NCBI GenBank assembly: GCA_050299175.1
Contig: JBNKVM010000082.1
Location: forward strand, 1-64,000
Direction: 5' to 3'
Source: JAPHTQ01 sp050299175
Lineage (GTDB): Bacteria > Pseudomonadota > Gammaproteobacteria > Thiohalomonadales > Thiohalomonadaceae
Length of the DNA: 64,000 nt
The position numbers and the translations under genes were made by a program. Shown here in pieces: positions 35,157-43,712 of the stretch; the first letter of the stretch is position 1; the number at the start of each line of letters is the position of its first letter. The notes beneath the pieces were generated by a model that worked only from the letters and a program-made list of their open reading frames with translations, was not told the DNA's origin and did not search any database.

Positions 35157-36152
35157 ATGATCCTCACCGCATATCGAAACTGGCGAAAAGAGGTTAACGA
35201 CTTCTGGCGCCGGTTGCTGGACCGTAACCTGGTAGAGCACGGCACCGTAACACTGGGCCAACGACGGGTCATGATTATCCCAACCCGCAGCGGTTTTGTC
35301 TTTGCGCTGGTGTTGCTGGCGATGTTGCTCGGCGCGATTAACTACCAGAACAGTCTCGCCTTTGCCCTCACCTTCCTGCTTGCCGGGCTGGCGGTGGTGT
35401 CGATGGTGCATGCAGTGCGCAACCTGTATGGACTGCGTATTCATGCCGGTCATCCGCGTCCGACCTTCGTTGGTGATCAGGCACGCTTTCCCATCTATGT
35501 GGAGAACGCCGGTGATCAACAACGCATTGCGTTGAAGATGTATCTGCCGGATCAACCGCCGCTGGTTTTTGATCTGGAAGAGAACGGTGGTCGGTGGCTG
35601 GAGCTAACTTTTCCCGCTTCGCGCCGCGGTTATCTCATACCGGGGCGGATCACCCTCTACTCCCGTTTTCCCCTCGGCCTGTTCCATGCCTGGAGTTACA
35701 TCCATCTGCAGATGCACTGCCTGATCTATCCACGACCCGATAGCGAACGTGGCCTGCCGCCACTCTCGTCACAGGCGGAAGGGAGTAGCCATTCCGTTCA
35801 GCGGGGTAACGACGATTTCACTTCGCTGCGCCCCTACCACCTCGGCGACTCGATGCGCCATGTGCACTGGAAGGCGCTAGCCCGCGAGCAGGGAATGCAG
35901 ACCAAGCTGTTTGGCGGCGGAAGCGATGAGGAGTTATGGCTGCACTGGGAACAGTGGGGCAATCTCGCTGTGGAAGCGCGCCTTTCAAAACTGACCCGCC
36001 AGGTGCTGGAAGCGGACGGAATGGGTCTGGCCTACGGTTTGGCCCTGCCGGATCGAACCATTCAGTCGGCACGGGGCGATAGCCATCGCCACCGTTGTCT
36101 TGAGGCGTTGGCGCTGTTTGGCCTGAAAGATGCGGAGCAAGATGATGGCTGA
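35157..36152 (+). CDS. DUF58 domain protein
   Basis: 331 residues from the ATG at 35157, 4 nt after the MoxR stop. Two TM helices near the N terminus (IPTRSGFVFALVLLAMLLGA, then FALTFLLAGLAVVSMVHA) precede a soluble region with the DUF58 core GNDDFTSLRPYHLGDSMRHV followed by HWKALAREQ. DUF58 proteins are predicted to work with MoxR; the exact role is unknown. It overlaps TgpA by 11 nt. Confidence 0.9.
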   Translation: MILTAYRNWRKEVNDFWRRLLDRNLVEHGTVTLGQRRVMIIPTRSGFVFALVLLAMLLGAINYQNSLAFALTFLLAGLAVVSMVHAVRNLYGLRIHAGHPRPTFVGDQARFPIYVENAGDQQRIALKMYLPDQPPLVFDLEENGGRWLELTFPASRRGYLIPGRITLYSRFPLGLFHAWSYIHLQMHCLIYPRPDSERGLPPLSSQAEGSSHSVQRGNDDFTSLRPYHLGDSMRHVHWKALAREQGMQTKLFGGGSDEELWLHWEQWGNLAVEARLSKLTRQVLEADGMGLAYGLALPDRTIQSARGDSHRHRCLEALALFGLKDAEQDDG

Positions 36153-38136
36153 TTATGAGCGCAGTCTTGCGCCGCCCATCGTCGGCCGCCACTGGTTGTT
36201 GGGGGCGCTGTTTCTGGTCAGCCTGCCGCACTTTATCCGTTTGCCCTGGTGGTTCTCGGCACTCTGCATTGCGATCTTTGCCTGGCGTCTGATGCATGAG
36301 CTGCGCGGTTATGATCTACCCAACAAACCGGTTCGATATCTGCTGGTATTCCTCGGAATAATGGCGGTCGGCGCGGCGTATCGCACCTTCGTCGGACAGG
36401 ATCCCGGCGTGGCGCTGTTACTGTTGATGCTCTGCCTCAAACTGCTGGAGCTGCGTACCATGCGCGATGCGCTGATCGCGCTGTTCATCGGTTACTTCAT
36501 GGTCTTTAGTGGCTTTCTTTTCAGCCAGTCGATCCTGATGGGGGTTTATCTCTTTCTGGTGGTGCTGGCGCTGACCGCCGCGCTGATCACCCTCAACCAT
36601 CCCGCAGGGGATAACCGCCACTACCGATTCTATTTCACCGCGGGCGGCAAACTACTGTTACAGGCGTTGCCATTGATGGTGGTCCTGTTCGTGCTCTTTC
36701 CGCGACTCTCTTCGCCACTGTGGGGAGTGCCGGAAAGTCGTGCAGCAAAAACCGGTCTCTCCGATTCCATTGAGATGGGCAGTATCAGTCAGCTGGTCGA
36801 CTCAGCCGAAGTGGCGTTTCGTGTCGATTTCGATGGCCCCATTCCCGACGCCAATCAGCTCTATTGGCGTGGGCCTGTTTTGTGGCGAACCGATGGCAAA
36901 AGCTGGAACATGTATGTGCGGCGTCCGGGGAAACGACTGCCCGAATTTTCATCGGCCAGCGATCCCATCAGTTACACCGTCACCATCGAACCGAATAATC
37001 GTCACTGGCTCTTCGCCCTCGACTTACCGCTGGCGTTACCGCAGGGCGTTGGCGATATCTATGTGCAGGATGATTTCCAGTTACTGCGTCGCGAACTGGT
37101 GAGTAACAAACTCCGCTACACCCTGCGCTCCAGTACCAACTATGCACTGACCGAGCTGGCGCCATGGATGCGCTCACTCGGCACACGACTGCCGCGCGAT
37201 ACCAATCCGCAAACGATCGCGCTGGTCAGGGAGTGGCGCGATGAAGGCCTGACGGGCAACGCTATCGTGCAACGGGCGCTGACGATGTTCCGTGAACAAC
37301 CCTTTTATTACACCCGCCAACCGCCTTTGTTGGGGGACGATGCGGTGGATGAGTTTCTTTTCACCACCCGCCGCGGTTTTTGCGAGCACTACGCCACTGC
37401 TTTTGTCACCCTGATGCGTGCGGCAAATATTCCCGCACGGGTAGTCACCGGTTATCAGGGTGGAGAATTAAATGAGCTGGGTGGCTACCTGATCGTACGC
37501 CAATCCAACGCCCACGCCTGGGCCGAAGTGTGGCTCGATGATCGCGGCTGGGTAAGGATGGATCCGACCGCCGTGGTTCCCACCGAACGCGTCGACGACA
37601 CCACCGATGCGGCACGTTTTCGCACCACTGAACTGACCGCAGCCGATGTGCAGGGCAACTCACTGGTGCGCGAGATCTACTGGAAGTGGATCCACGGTTG
37701 GGATGCACTCAACCATAGCTGGAATCGTTGGGTACTCGGCTTTGACCGGGAGCGCCAGCAGGAGCTGTGGCAGAAACTGGGGCTGGGCGGACTCGACTGG
37801 CAGTGGATTATCGCGATACTGGCGGCGGTAATGATGTCGCTGTTGGCAGGGATTGGTGCGTTGACCTTTTTGCGCCGACCGCAGCAACGCGACCCTGTGT
37901 TACGTCTCTATCAACAATTCTGTACACGGTTGGAAAAGGCGGGTTTTGTGCGTGAAGCCAACGAGGGGCCGGACGATTTTGCCCAGCGGGTGATCGCGGC
38001 ACGTCCCGATCTAGCCGCAGCGGTGAATCAGATCAACAAACTCTATGTCCGCCTGCGCTATACACCACGGGCCAGGAACGAACACTTCGAGCAGTTGCGC
38101 CGCCTGGTTGCGGGCTTCCGCCCGGGCAGCGCTTAA
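36142..38136 (+). CDS. tgpA: TgpA-like transglutaminase membrane protein (DUF3488)
   Basis: 664 residues. Six or so TM helices fill the first 190 residues; then a periplasmic transglutaminase fold with catalytic Cys414 (TRRGFCEHYATAF), His458 (SNAHAWAEVWLD) and Asp474 (VRMDPTAVVP). A last TM helix follows near 565 and the tail (DUF4129-like) is cytosolic. P. aeruginosa TgpA is an essential periplasmic transglutaminase. Of the possible starts I chose the ATG at 36142, preceded by GGAGC; 36130 and 36145 are alternatives. Confidence 0.92.
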   Translation: MMADYERSLAPPIVGRHWLLGALFLVSLPHFIRLPWWFSALCIAIFAWRLMHELRGYDLPNKPVRYLLVFLGIMAVGAAYRTFVGQDPGVALLLLMLCLKLLELRTMRDALIALFIGYFMVFSGFLFSQSILMGVYLFLVVLALTAALITLNHPAGDNRHYRFYFTAGGKLLLQALPLMVVLFVLFPRLSSPLWGVPESRAAKTGLSDSIEMGSISQLVDSAEVAFRVDFDGPIPDANQLYWRGPVLWRTDGKSWNMYVRRPGKRLPEFSSASDPISYTVTIEPNNRHWLFALDLPLALPQGVGDIYVQDDFQLLRRELVSNKLRYTLRSSTNYALTELAPWMRSLGTRLPRDTNPQTIALVREWRDEGLTGNAIVQRALTMFREQPFYYTRQPPLLGDDAVDEFLFTTRRGFCEHYATAFVTLMRAANIPARVVTGYQGGELNELGGYLIVRQSNAHAWAEVWLDDRGWVRMDPTAVVPTERVDDTTDAARFRTTELTAADVQGNSLVREIYWKWIHGWDALNHSWNRWVLGFDRERQQELWQKLGLGGLDWQWIIAILAAVMMSLLAGIGALTFLRRPQQRDPVLRLYQQFCTRLEKAGFVREANEGPDDFAQRVIAARPDLAAAVNQINKLYVRLRYTPRARNEHFEQLRRLVAGFRPGSA

Positions 38137-38546
38137 CCCCGGTTGTTCTTCTCTTCTTCCTTCTGCTGCTGTATCTCGACGATCTCCAGAATATTCTCCT
38201 CGATCCAGTCGGCCAGCAGTTTCATCCGATAGGCCACCTCTTCACCCATGGGGGTCAGACTGTACTCCACATGGGGTGGCACCACCGGGTAGGCGGTACG
38301 CAGCACGATGCCATCACGCTCCAGCCATTGCAGGGTCTGCGCCAGCATCCGTTCGCTGACCCCGCCTATTTTGCGTCGCAGCTCGCTAAAGCGGTGGGTA
38401 CCATCCAGCAAGGCGGTCAGGATCAATACGCCCCAGCGGCTGGTCACATGGTTAAGTACCTGACGTGACGGGCATTTTTCCGCAAACAGGTTTCCCCGTG
38501 AGTGGCCCCCCATGATGGCCGCCGTGGTTTCGCTGATTTCACCCAT
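38133..38546 (-). CDS. HxlR-family transcriptional regulator
   Basis: 137 residues with a winged helix. The core is CPSRQVLNHVTSRWGVLIL, RFSELRRKIGGVSERMLAQ and DGIVLRTAYPVVPPHVEYSL. Cys25 (EKCPSRQ) is at the place where YodB/QorR-type regulators carry a redox-sensing Cys. It is divergent from the quinone reductase gene, whose expression it probably controls. Its stop overlaps that of TgpA by 4 nt. Confidence 0.9.
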   Translation of the reverse strand: MGEISETTAAIMGGHSRGNLFAEKCPSRQVLNHVTSRWGVLILTALLDGTHRFSELRRKIGGVSERMLAQTLQWLERDGIVLRTAYPVVPPHVEYSLTPMGEEVAYRMKLLADWIEENILEIVEIQQQKEEEKNNRG

Positions 38547-38567
38547 GACACTTACCTTTATGTGCGT

Positions 38568-38584
38568 ACTTACTTTGAGTTAGT
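38568..38584. promoter_or_regulatory. Candidate HxlR operator
   Basis: ACTTAC TTTGA GTTAGT is an inverted repeat with 5 of 6 positions matching, in the 87-bp space between the divergent HxlR and quinone reductase genes. TAGTAT about 10 bp downstream could be a -10 for the reductase gene. Confidence 0.4.
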
Positions 38585-38633
38585 GTTGGCGCTAGTATGC
38601 CTCCTCGACGCAACCAAAGAAAGGGGTACTGCG

Positions 38634-39485
38634 ATGATTGGAGTCACAGGTGCATCTGGCCAACTGGGCCGATTGGTCATTGAAGAGCTACTAAGCAAAA
38701 TTCAACCTGAACAGGTCGTGGCGCTGGTGCGCGACCCGGTCAAAGTTTCGGATCTGGCTTCACGCGGCGTGCAGGTGAGGGAGGCCGACTATAACCGACC
38801 AGAAACTTTGAACACCGCTTTGGCGGGAATCGATAAATTGCTGCTGATCTCATCCAGTGAGGTGGGTCAACGTGCACCGCAGCATCGCAACGTTATCGAT
38901 GCGGCGAAGCAAGCCAACGTCGGACTGCTGGCCTATACCAGCATCCTCCATGCCGATACTTCACCACTGGGCCTGGCCACTGAGCACCAGGAAACCGAAG
39001 CGGCGATTACGGCTTCAGGCTTACCGGCAGTGATCCTGCGCAATAGCTGGTACAGCGAAAACTATCTCGCCGCGGTTCCGGTGGCACTGGAACATGGGGT
39101 AGTCCTCGGTAGTGCCGGTGATGGTCGCATCGCTTCGGCACCACGTGCCGATTACGCCGCCGCCGCGGCTGCCGTTTTATTGGCCGAAAACCAGGCGGGC
39201 AGGATCTATGAACTGGCGGGCGATACCAGTTACACCCTGAGCGAGCTGGCGGCAATGATCGCCGAACACTCTGGCAAGGCGGTGCAATACCAGAACCTGC
39301 CGGAAGAGGCCTACAAAGGTGCACTGATGGAAGCCGGTTTCCCCGAGCCGTTTGCCGCACTGCTGGCCGACTCGGATGTGGGTGCTTCAAAGGGCGGACT
39401 GTTCGATGACAGCCATCAGTTGAGCCAATTGATTGGACGTGCCACGGTGCCGATGAGCGATTCGGTTAAGGCGGTAATAGGGTAA
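38634..39485 (+). CDS. qorB: NAD(P)H:quinone oxidoreductase, QorB/NmrA-like
   Basis: 283 residues from the ATG at 38634, with AAGGGG upstream. The Rossmann start is IGVTGASGQLGRLVIEELL; VVALVRDP and DYNRPETLNTALAGIDKLLL follow as in YtfG/QorB, and GLPAVILRNSWYSENYL is a family block. It probably reduces quinones with NADPH, matching control by a thiol-based HxlR regulator. Earlier in-frame ATGs would reach into the HxlR gene. Confidence 0.9.
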   Translation: MIGVTGASGQLGRLVIEELLSKIQPEQVVALVRDPVKVSDLASRGVQVREADYNRPETLNTALAGIDKLLLISSSEVGQRAPQHRNVIDAAKQANVGLLAYTSILHADTSPLGLATEHQETEAAITASGLPAVILRNSWYSENYLAAVPVALEHGVVLGSAGDGRIASAPRADYAAAAAAVLLAENQAGRIYELAGDTSYTLSELAAMIAEHSGKAVQYQNLPEEAYKGALMEAGFPEPFAALLADSDVGASKGGLFDDSHQLSQLIGRATVPMSDSVKAVIG

Positions 39486-39519
39486 TGCGGAGTGCGGCCA
39501 TCCACGGGAGGCCAAAAGA

Positions 39520-39688
39520 AGAAGCTGTCCCAAAACTCAGATTCGTGCCCGGAGACAAGGTGCCCCGAAGGTAATGCCCTTGGGTGCACAAAGTCTGCGA
39601 GGAGCGGAGTTTACCGGTAGTAAATGAGCACCGGAGCAGGCTTTGCAACGCAGGATCAGGGTGCGAAGATTGTTTTGGGATGGCTTCT
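39520..39688. repeat. MITE-like element, copy 3
   Basis: 169 bp. The ends AGAAGCTGTCCCAAAAC and GTTTTGGGATGGCTTCT are inverted repeats with about 14 of 17 positions matching. Core identical in layout to copy 1 (GGTAATGCCCTTGGGTGC, GTTTACCGGTAGTAAATGAG, GGCTTTGCAACGC). The right end overlaps the mnmE stop codon: TAG at 39687-39689 is the start of TAGAAGC read on the minus strand. It fills the gap between qorB and mnmE. Confidence 0.85.
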
Positions 39689-41036
39689 ATTTACCGATGC
39701 AGAAGCTGGAGAAAATTTTGCCCAGCAGATCGTCAGAGGTCACTTCACCGGTGATCTCCCCCAGCGATTCCTGTGCCTGACGCAACTCTTCGGCGAGTAG
39801 TTCCCCACTACCCTGTTGCAGGAGTTGATCGCCGGTTTGCAGATTTACAGCAGCACGCTCCAGTGCATCGAGATGACGGCGCCGCGCCATAAAGGCACCT
39901 TCACCGGTACCCTGGTAACCGATACTCTGTTTCAGGTGTTCGCGCAGCAGCTCAATCCCCTCGCCGCTTTTTGCCGAGAGCCGGATCTCCTTGCCCAATT
40001 CGCCGTCGATGATCACCGCCACGTTACCACTGACATCGATCTTGTTACGCACCACTGTAATAGGGAGCCCTTTGGGTAACTTTTCTAAAATGGCGCGTTC
40101 CGCTTCGGTAATACCCTGACTATCGTTGACCAATAACAGCAGTTGATCCGCCTGCTCGATCTCACGCCAGGCACGACGAATTCCTTCCTGTTCCACCACG
40201 TCGTCGCTTTCGCGCAGACCCGCGGTATCGATGATATGCAGAGGCATCCCATCAAGATTGATCTGTTCGCGCAATACGTCGCGTGTTGTTCCCGCGATGT
40301 CGGTGACAATGGCCGACTCCTGTCCGGCGAGCTGATTGTGCAGGCTCGACTTACCCGCATTGGGTGGGCCAGCGATCACCACGGTCATCCCCTCTTTCAG
40401 CAAGGCACCCTGTTGTGCCGCGGTCATCACCGAGGAAAGAGCAGTAATGATCTCGTCGAGCCTTCTCTGTACTTCACCGTCAGCAAGAAAATCGATCTCC
40501 TCCTCGGGAAAATCGATCGCCGATTCCACATACATACGTAGCTCGGTAACTTTTTCCACCAGCTCGTTGATGCGTGCAGAAAATTCACCGCGTAGTGATC
40601 GCAATGCAGAACGTGCCGCCTGCTCGCTACCGGCGTCGATCAGATCGGCGATCGCTTCGGCCTGGGCAAGATCGAGTTTATCGTTCAGAAAGGCGCGTTC
40701 GGAAAATTCACCGGGACGGGCAAGACGCACACCAAATTGTTGCGCCAGCGCCAGCAGTCGATCCATGACAATCGGGCCACCGTGACCCTGTAATTCCAGT
40801 ACATCTTCACCTGTAAAAGAGTTCGGTGCGGCAAAGAAGATCGCAATCCCTTCGTCGAGCACTTCGCCATCAAGGTTTTTGAACGGCAAATATTCAGCCA
40901 CTCGCGGTTTGGGACAGTGTCCCAAAATCTTCTCTGCACATTCGCGACTCAACGGACCGGAGATGCGCACGATACCAACACCACCTCTACCCGGTGGTGT
41001 TGCCTGTGCCGCAATGGTTTCGTTGGTCGGTTTCAT
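39687..41036 (-). CDS. mnmE: tRNA modification GTPase MnmE
   Basis: 449 residues. The N-terminal tetrahydrofolate-binding domain opens TIAAQATPPGRGGVGIVRIS; the G domain has GPPNAGKSSLHNQL (G1), DIAGTTRD (G2), DTAGL (G3) and NKID (G4); the C-terminal end FCIGK carries the catalytic Cys used with MnmG for cmnm5U34. The ATG at 41036 is chosen over an upstream TTG. The stop codon lies in the end of repeat copy 3, right after CIGK, so the protein is complete. It follows yidC after a terminator. Confidence 0.96.
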   Translation of the reverse strand: MKPTNETIAAQATPPGRGGVGIVRISGPLSRECAEKILGHCPKPRVAEYLPFKNLDGEVLDEGIAIFFAAPNSFTGEDVLELQGHGGPIVMDRLLALAQQFGVRLARPGEFSERAFLNDKLDLAQAEAIADLIDAGSEQAARSALRSLRGEFSARINELVEKVTELRMYVESAIDFPEEEIDFLADGEVQRRLDEIITALSSVMTAAQQGALLKEGMTVVIAGPPNAGKSSLHNQLAGQESAIVTDIAGTTRDVLREQINLDGMPLHIIDTAGLRESDDVVEQEGIRRAWREIEQADQLLLLVNDSQGITEAERAILEKLPKGLPITVVRNKIDVSGNVAVIIDGELGKEIRLSAKSGEGIELLREHLKQSIGYQGTGEGAFMARRRHLDALERAAVNLQTGDQLLQQGSGELLAEELRQAQESLGEITGEVTSDDLLGKIFSSFCIGK

Positions 41037-41053
41037 ACGTTTGTATTTTTTAG

Positions 41054-41090
41054 ACAAAAAAAGCGCGATGCACTACTGCAACGCGCTTTT
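41054..41090 (-). terminator. Terminator between yidC and mnmE
   Basis: On the minus strand AAAAGCGCG and CGCGCTTTT form a 9-bp perfect stem with a 14-nt loop, followed by TTTTTTTG. It should end much of the rpmH-rnpA-yidD-yidC transcript before mnmE. Confidence 0.8.
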
Positions 41091-41109
41091 ATTGTGCGTT
41101 CATTCGTAC

Positions 41110-42747
41110 CTACTTTTCCGCAATTACCACCCGGGTGATGTAGTACTGCTGAGCGATAGAGAGGGTATTATTCACAACCCAGTAAAGCACCAGCCCCGAG
41201 GGGAAGAAGAGGAAGAAGAAGGTAAAGGCGATCGGCAGGATCAACATGACTCGTGCCTGGATCGGGTCCATCGGTGTTGGGTTGAGCTTATGCTGGATCA
41301 GCATGGTGGCACCCATCAACAGCGGCAACACATAGTAAGGATCGGCGGTTGAGAGATCCTGAATCCAGAGCATAAACGGCGCCTGACGCATCTCGACCGA
41401 TTCGAGCAGCATCCAGTAGAAGGCGATAAAGACCGGGATCTGCACCAGGATCGGAAGACAGCCGCCAAGCGGATTGATCTTCTCCTCCTTGTAGATCTTC
41501 ATCATTGCTTCCTGGTAAGCCTGTTTGTCATCACCGTAGCGCTCTTTCAGTGCGGCCAGTTTTGGCTGCATTTTGCGCATGTGCGCCATCGACTTGTAGC
41601 TGGTCTCCGACAGTTTGTAGAAGGCCGCTTTGAGCATGATGGTGATAATGATGATCGACCAACCCCAGTTGCCGATGAAGCTGTGGATCAGTTTCAGGAT
41701 CCAGAACAGCGGCTCTGAGAGGATGGTAAGAATGCCATAGTCGACGGTCAGCTCCAGACCCGGCGCAACCTCGGCCAGATGATCCTGCAGCTTCGGTCCT
41801 ACATAGAGACGAGACTTCAGTGTTTCGCTGGCACCCGGTGCAACCGTGGTAGCAGGAGACATGGTACCGAGAAGATAGGTGTTACCCGGTGCCTTGGTGT
41901 AATAAGTGTCGGTTTCCTCTGCCGGTGGAATCCAGGCAGAAAGGAAGTAGTGCTGGATCATCGCAGCCCAACCACCCTTAATGCTGCGGTCGAGGTTACT
42001 ATCTCTCATCTCTTCGAAATCGATCTTTTCGTATTTTTCTTCTTCGCTATAGATCACGCCACCAGTGTAGGTGTAGATAAAGTTCGACTGGCTCTCTGGT
42101 TCGGTGCGCTGCAGCTGGCGATAAGCGTATCCGGTCCAGGGCCTATCAGAACCGTTCTTGATCTCGAAGTTAACGTCGATGACGTAACTATCACGATGGA
42201 ATGTGTAGATCTTGTCGACGCTGAGTCCGTTGCCATCATTCCAGTTCAGGCGTACTTCCAGGGTATCGCTACCCTCGGCCATGACGTATTCGTTTTTCTC
42301 TGCGCGAAACTGCTGCTTGTGGTTCGGTGCAGCACTACCTTCCGCTCCGAGCAACGCGGATTGGGCAACATGGAAGAGATCACCATCGTCCATCAGGCGG
42401 AACGGGTGATCGGGCTCGTCTACGGAGACTGGATATTTCCGCAGGTCGACCCGGCGCAGATCGCCACCGGTACTATTGATAACGACATCATACACATCGG
42501 TTTTAACCTGTATGCGCTGTTCACCGGCAACGGCCTGCATCGCCGGTTTATTTGCCTGCCCGGCAGAGGGGTTGCTTGGCACATCTTTGCCAGGTGCTTG
42601 CGGCGCATCATTGGGCGCGCTCGGCGCAGCCGCCTGATCAGTGGCAACAGGAGTTGTTGGTTGGCCGTAATCCTGTTGCCATGCCTGCCAAAGCATCAGC
42701 AGGGTAAAGGAGAGGGCGGCGGCAAGGAGAAGTCGTTGCAGATCCAT
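41110..42747 (-). CDS. yidC: Membrane protein insertase YidC
   Basis: 545 residues. TM1 is at the N terminus (LLLAAALSFTLLMLWQAW), then a large periplasmic P1 domain (about 50-340), then the conserved five-helix core with the positively charged groove (KLSETSYKSMAHMRKMQPKL, INPLGGCLPILVQIPVFIAF). The Gram-negative length fits. It works with SecYEG or alone to insert inner-membrane proteins. It starts 3 nt after yidD. Confidence 0.97.
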   Translation of the reverse strand: MDLQRLLLAAALSFTLLMLWQAWQQDYGQPTTPVATDQAAAPSAPNDAPQAPGKDVPSNPSAGQANKPAMQAVAGEQRIQVKTDVYDVVINSTGGDLRRVDLRKYPVSVDEPDHPFRLMDDGDLFHVAQSALLGAEGSAAPNHKQQFRAEKNEYVMAEGSDTLEVRLNWNDGNGLSVDKIYTFHRDSYVIDVNFEIKNGSDRPWTGYAYRQLQRTEPESQSNFIYTYTGGVIYSEEEKYEKIDFEEMRDSNLDRSIKGGWAAMIQHYFLSAWIPPAEETDTYYTKAPGNTYLLGTMSPATTVAPGASETLKSRLYVGPKLQDHLAEVAPGLELTVDYGILTILSEPLFWILKLIHSFIGNWGWSIIIITIMLKAAFYKLSETSYKSMAHMRKMQPKLAALKERYGDDKQAYQEAMMKIYKEEKINPLGGCLPILVQIPVFIAFYWMLLESVEMRQAPFMLWIQDLSTADPYYVLPLLMGATMLIQHKLNPTPMDPIQARVMLILPIAFTFFFLFFPSGLVLYWVVNNTLSIAQQYYITRVVIAEK

Positions 42748-42750
42748 GAT

Positions 42751-42984
42751 TCACTCTTTATATAGGTGTTCGGTTCCGGGCACCGGGTCAATGCCCCCTT
42801 CGTTCCAGGGGTGACAACGGGCGATACGGCGCATTCCGAGCCAGCTGCCACGCAGGGCGCCGTGCTGACGGATAGCTTCTTCGGTATAACAGGAACAGGT
42901 GGGATAAAAACGGCACTGATTGCCCATGATCGGGCTGAGGATGGCGCGATAGCCCTTTATAAGCAGAATCAGGATTTTTTGCAT
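42751..42984 (-). CDS. yidD: Membrane protein insertion efficiency factor YidD
   Basis: 77 residues. The family sequence is visible: KGYRAILSPIMGNQCRFYP, then TCSCYTEEAIRQHG and GMRRIARCHPWNEGG. Cys residues 24, 30 and 32 are typical. Starts inside the end of rnpA, overlapping by 16 nt, as in many Gammaproteobacteria. Confidence 0.95.
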   Translation of the reverse strand: MQKILILLIKGYRAILSPIMGNQCRFYPTCSCYTEEAIRQHGALRGSWLGMRRIARCHPWNEGGIDPVPGTEHLYKE

Positions 42985-43352
42985 TTTTCGGCCAACTCTT
43001 GCCAGTGCTTGTCCAACTGCGCTCTTAGCTGACGCCGATCTACTTTATCGGCACCGGGTTTTGCCATAACTACCACATCAAAGTTACCGATTATATCCTG
43101 ATGCAGGCGGAAACTCTCTCTGGTTTGGCGCTTGATACGATTGCGCCCTACGGCCGTCTTGACGTTTCTGCGCGATATTGCCAGACCCAGGCGAGGATGA
43201 TCGTGTTCGTTAGGCTTGGCCAGCAGTGTCAGGTATCTGCCGCCGATTTTGCAGGGGTTGGCGAATACGTGTTTGAAATCCGCCGACAGCAGCAACCTGA
43301 GGTGGCGATCAAAGCATTCCGATCCCTTACGGGACGGTACGCCTGACGCCAC
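42969..43352 (-). CDS. rnpA: Ribonuclease P protein component RnpA
   Basis: 127 residues. The RNR signature AISRRNVKTAVGRNRIKR and the FKHVFAN / YLTLLAKPN blocks identify it. It binds RNase P RNA and 5'-leader pre-tRNA. The GTG at 43352, just after rpmH, gives the usual length; the longer open frame would run through rpmH. Part of the rpmH-rnpA-yidD-yidC operon. Confidence 0.92.
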   Translation of the reverse strand: MASGVPSRKGSECFDRHLRLLLSADFKHVFANPCKIGGRYLTLLAKPNEHDHPRLGLAISRRNVKTAVGRNRIKRQTRESFRLHQDIIGNFDVVVMAKPGADKVDRRQLRAQLDKHWQELAEKCKKS

Positions 43353-43371
43353 TTCTTGAAGATTCCGAAAA

Positions 43372-43506
43372 TCAGGCGGACAGGCGGGCACGGCCCTTGG
43401 CGCGGCGGGCTTTAATGACCTTACGACCACCGACGGTGCTCATGCGGGCACGGAAACCGTGGGTACGGGCGCGTTTGATACGGCTGGGCTGAAATGTTCT
43501 TTTCAT
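43372..43506 (-). CDS. rpmH: 50S ribosomal protein L34
   Basis: 44 residues, beginning MKRTFQPSRIKRARTHGFRA and ending RRAKGRARLSA, the full L34 consensus. It is first in the leftward operon; promoter at 43573-43602. A CCCCGT/ACGGGG hairpin followed by TTTTG (43543-43558) lies in its leader. Confidence 0.98.
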   Translation of the reverse strand: MKRTFQPSRIKRARTHGFRARMSTVGGRKVIKARRAKGRARLSA

Positions 43507-43572
43507 GGCGGTAAATCCGGTTCAATGTTTCCAGAAACAAAACCCCGTAATCACGGGGCGGAAAAGTCGGCA

Positions 43573-43602
43573 ACGATACTGCCTCGACCCCCTTTTTGTC
43601 AA
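43573..43602 (-). promoter_or_regulatory. rpmH promoter
   Basis: On the minus strand TTGACA (43597-43602) and TATCGT (43573-43578) are separated by 18 bp, a strong sigma-70 match, about 67 bp before the rpmH start. The leader contains a CCCCGT-AATC-ACGGGG hairpin. Confidence 0.8.
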
Positions 43603-43636
43603 TAGCGACGGGCAGTTAAAGGTGATTTTGTGGGGT

Positions 43637-43645
43637 TGTGGATAA
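43637..43645 (-). other. DnaA box upstream of dnaA
   Basis: A perfect TTATCCACA on the minus strand, 68 bp before the dnaA start, likely part of dnaA autoregulation. Confidence 0.75.
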
Positions 43646-43712
43646 CTTGGGTGAATGGCTGTAGACTCCGATCCTTTCCCCAGGATTCTTCCGTCGATTT
43701 CGAGGTTAGGCG

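Noticed and set aside
41779..42765. Long plus-strand ORF (328 codons) across yidC
   Set aside because: It is antisense to an unmistakable yidC; its sequence has no family features.
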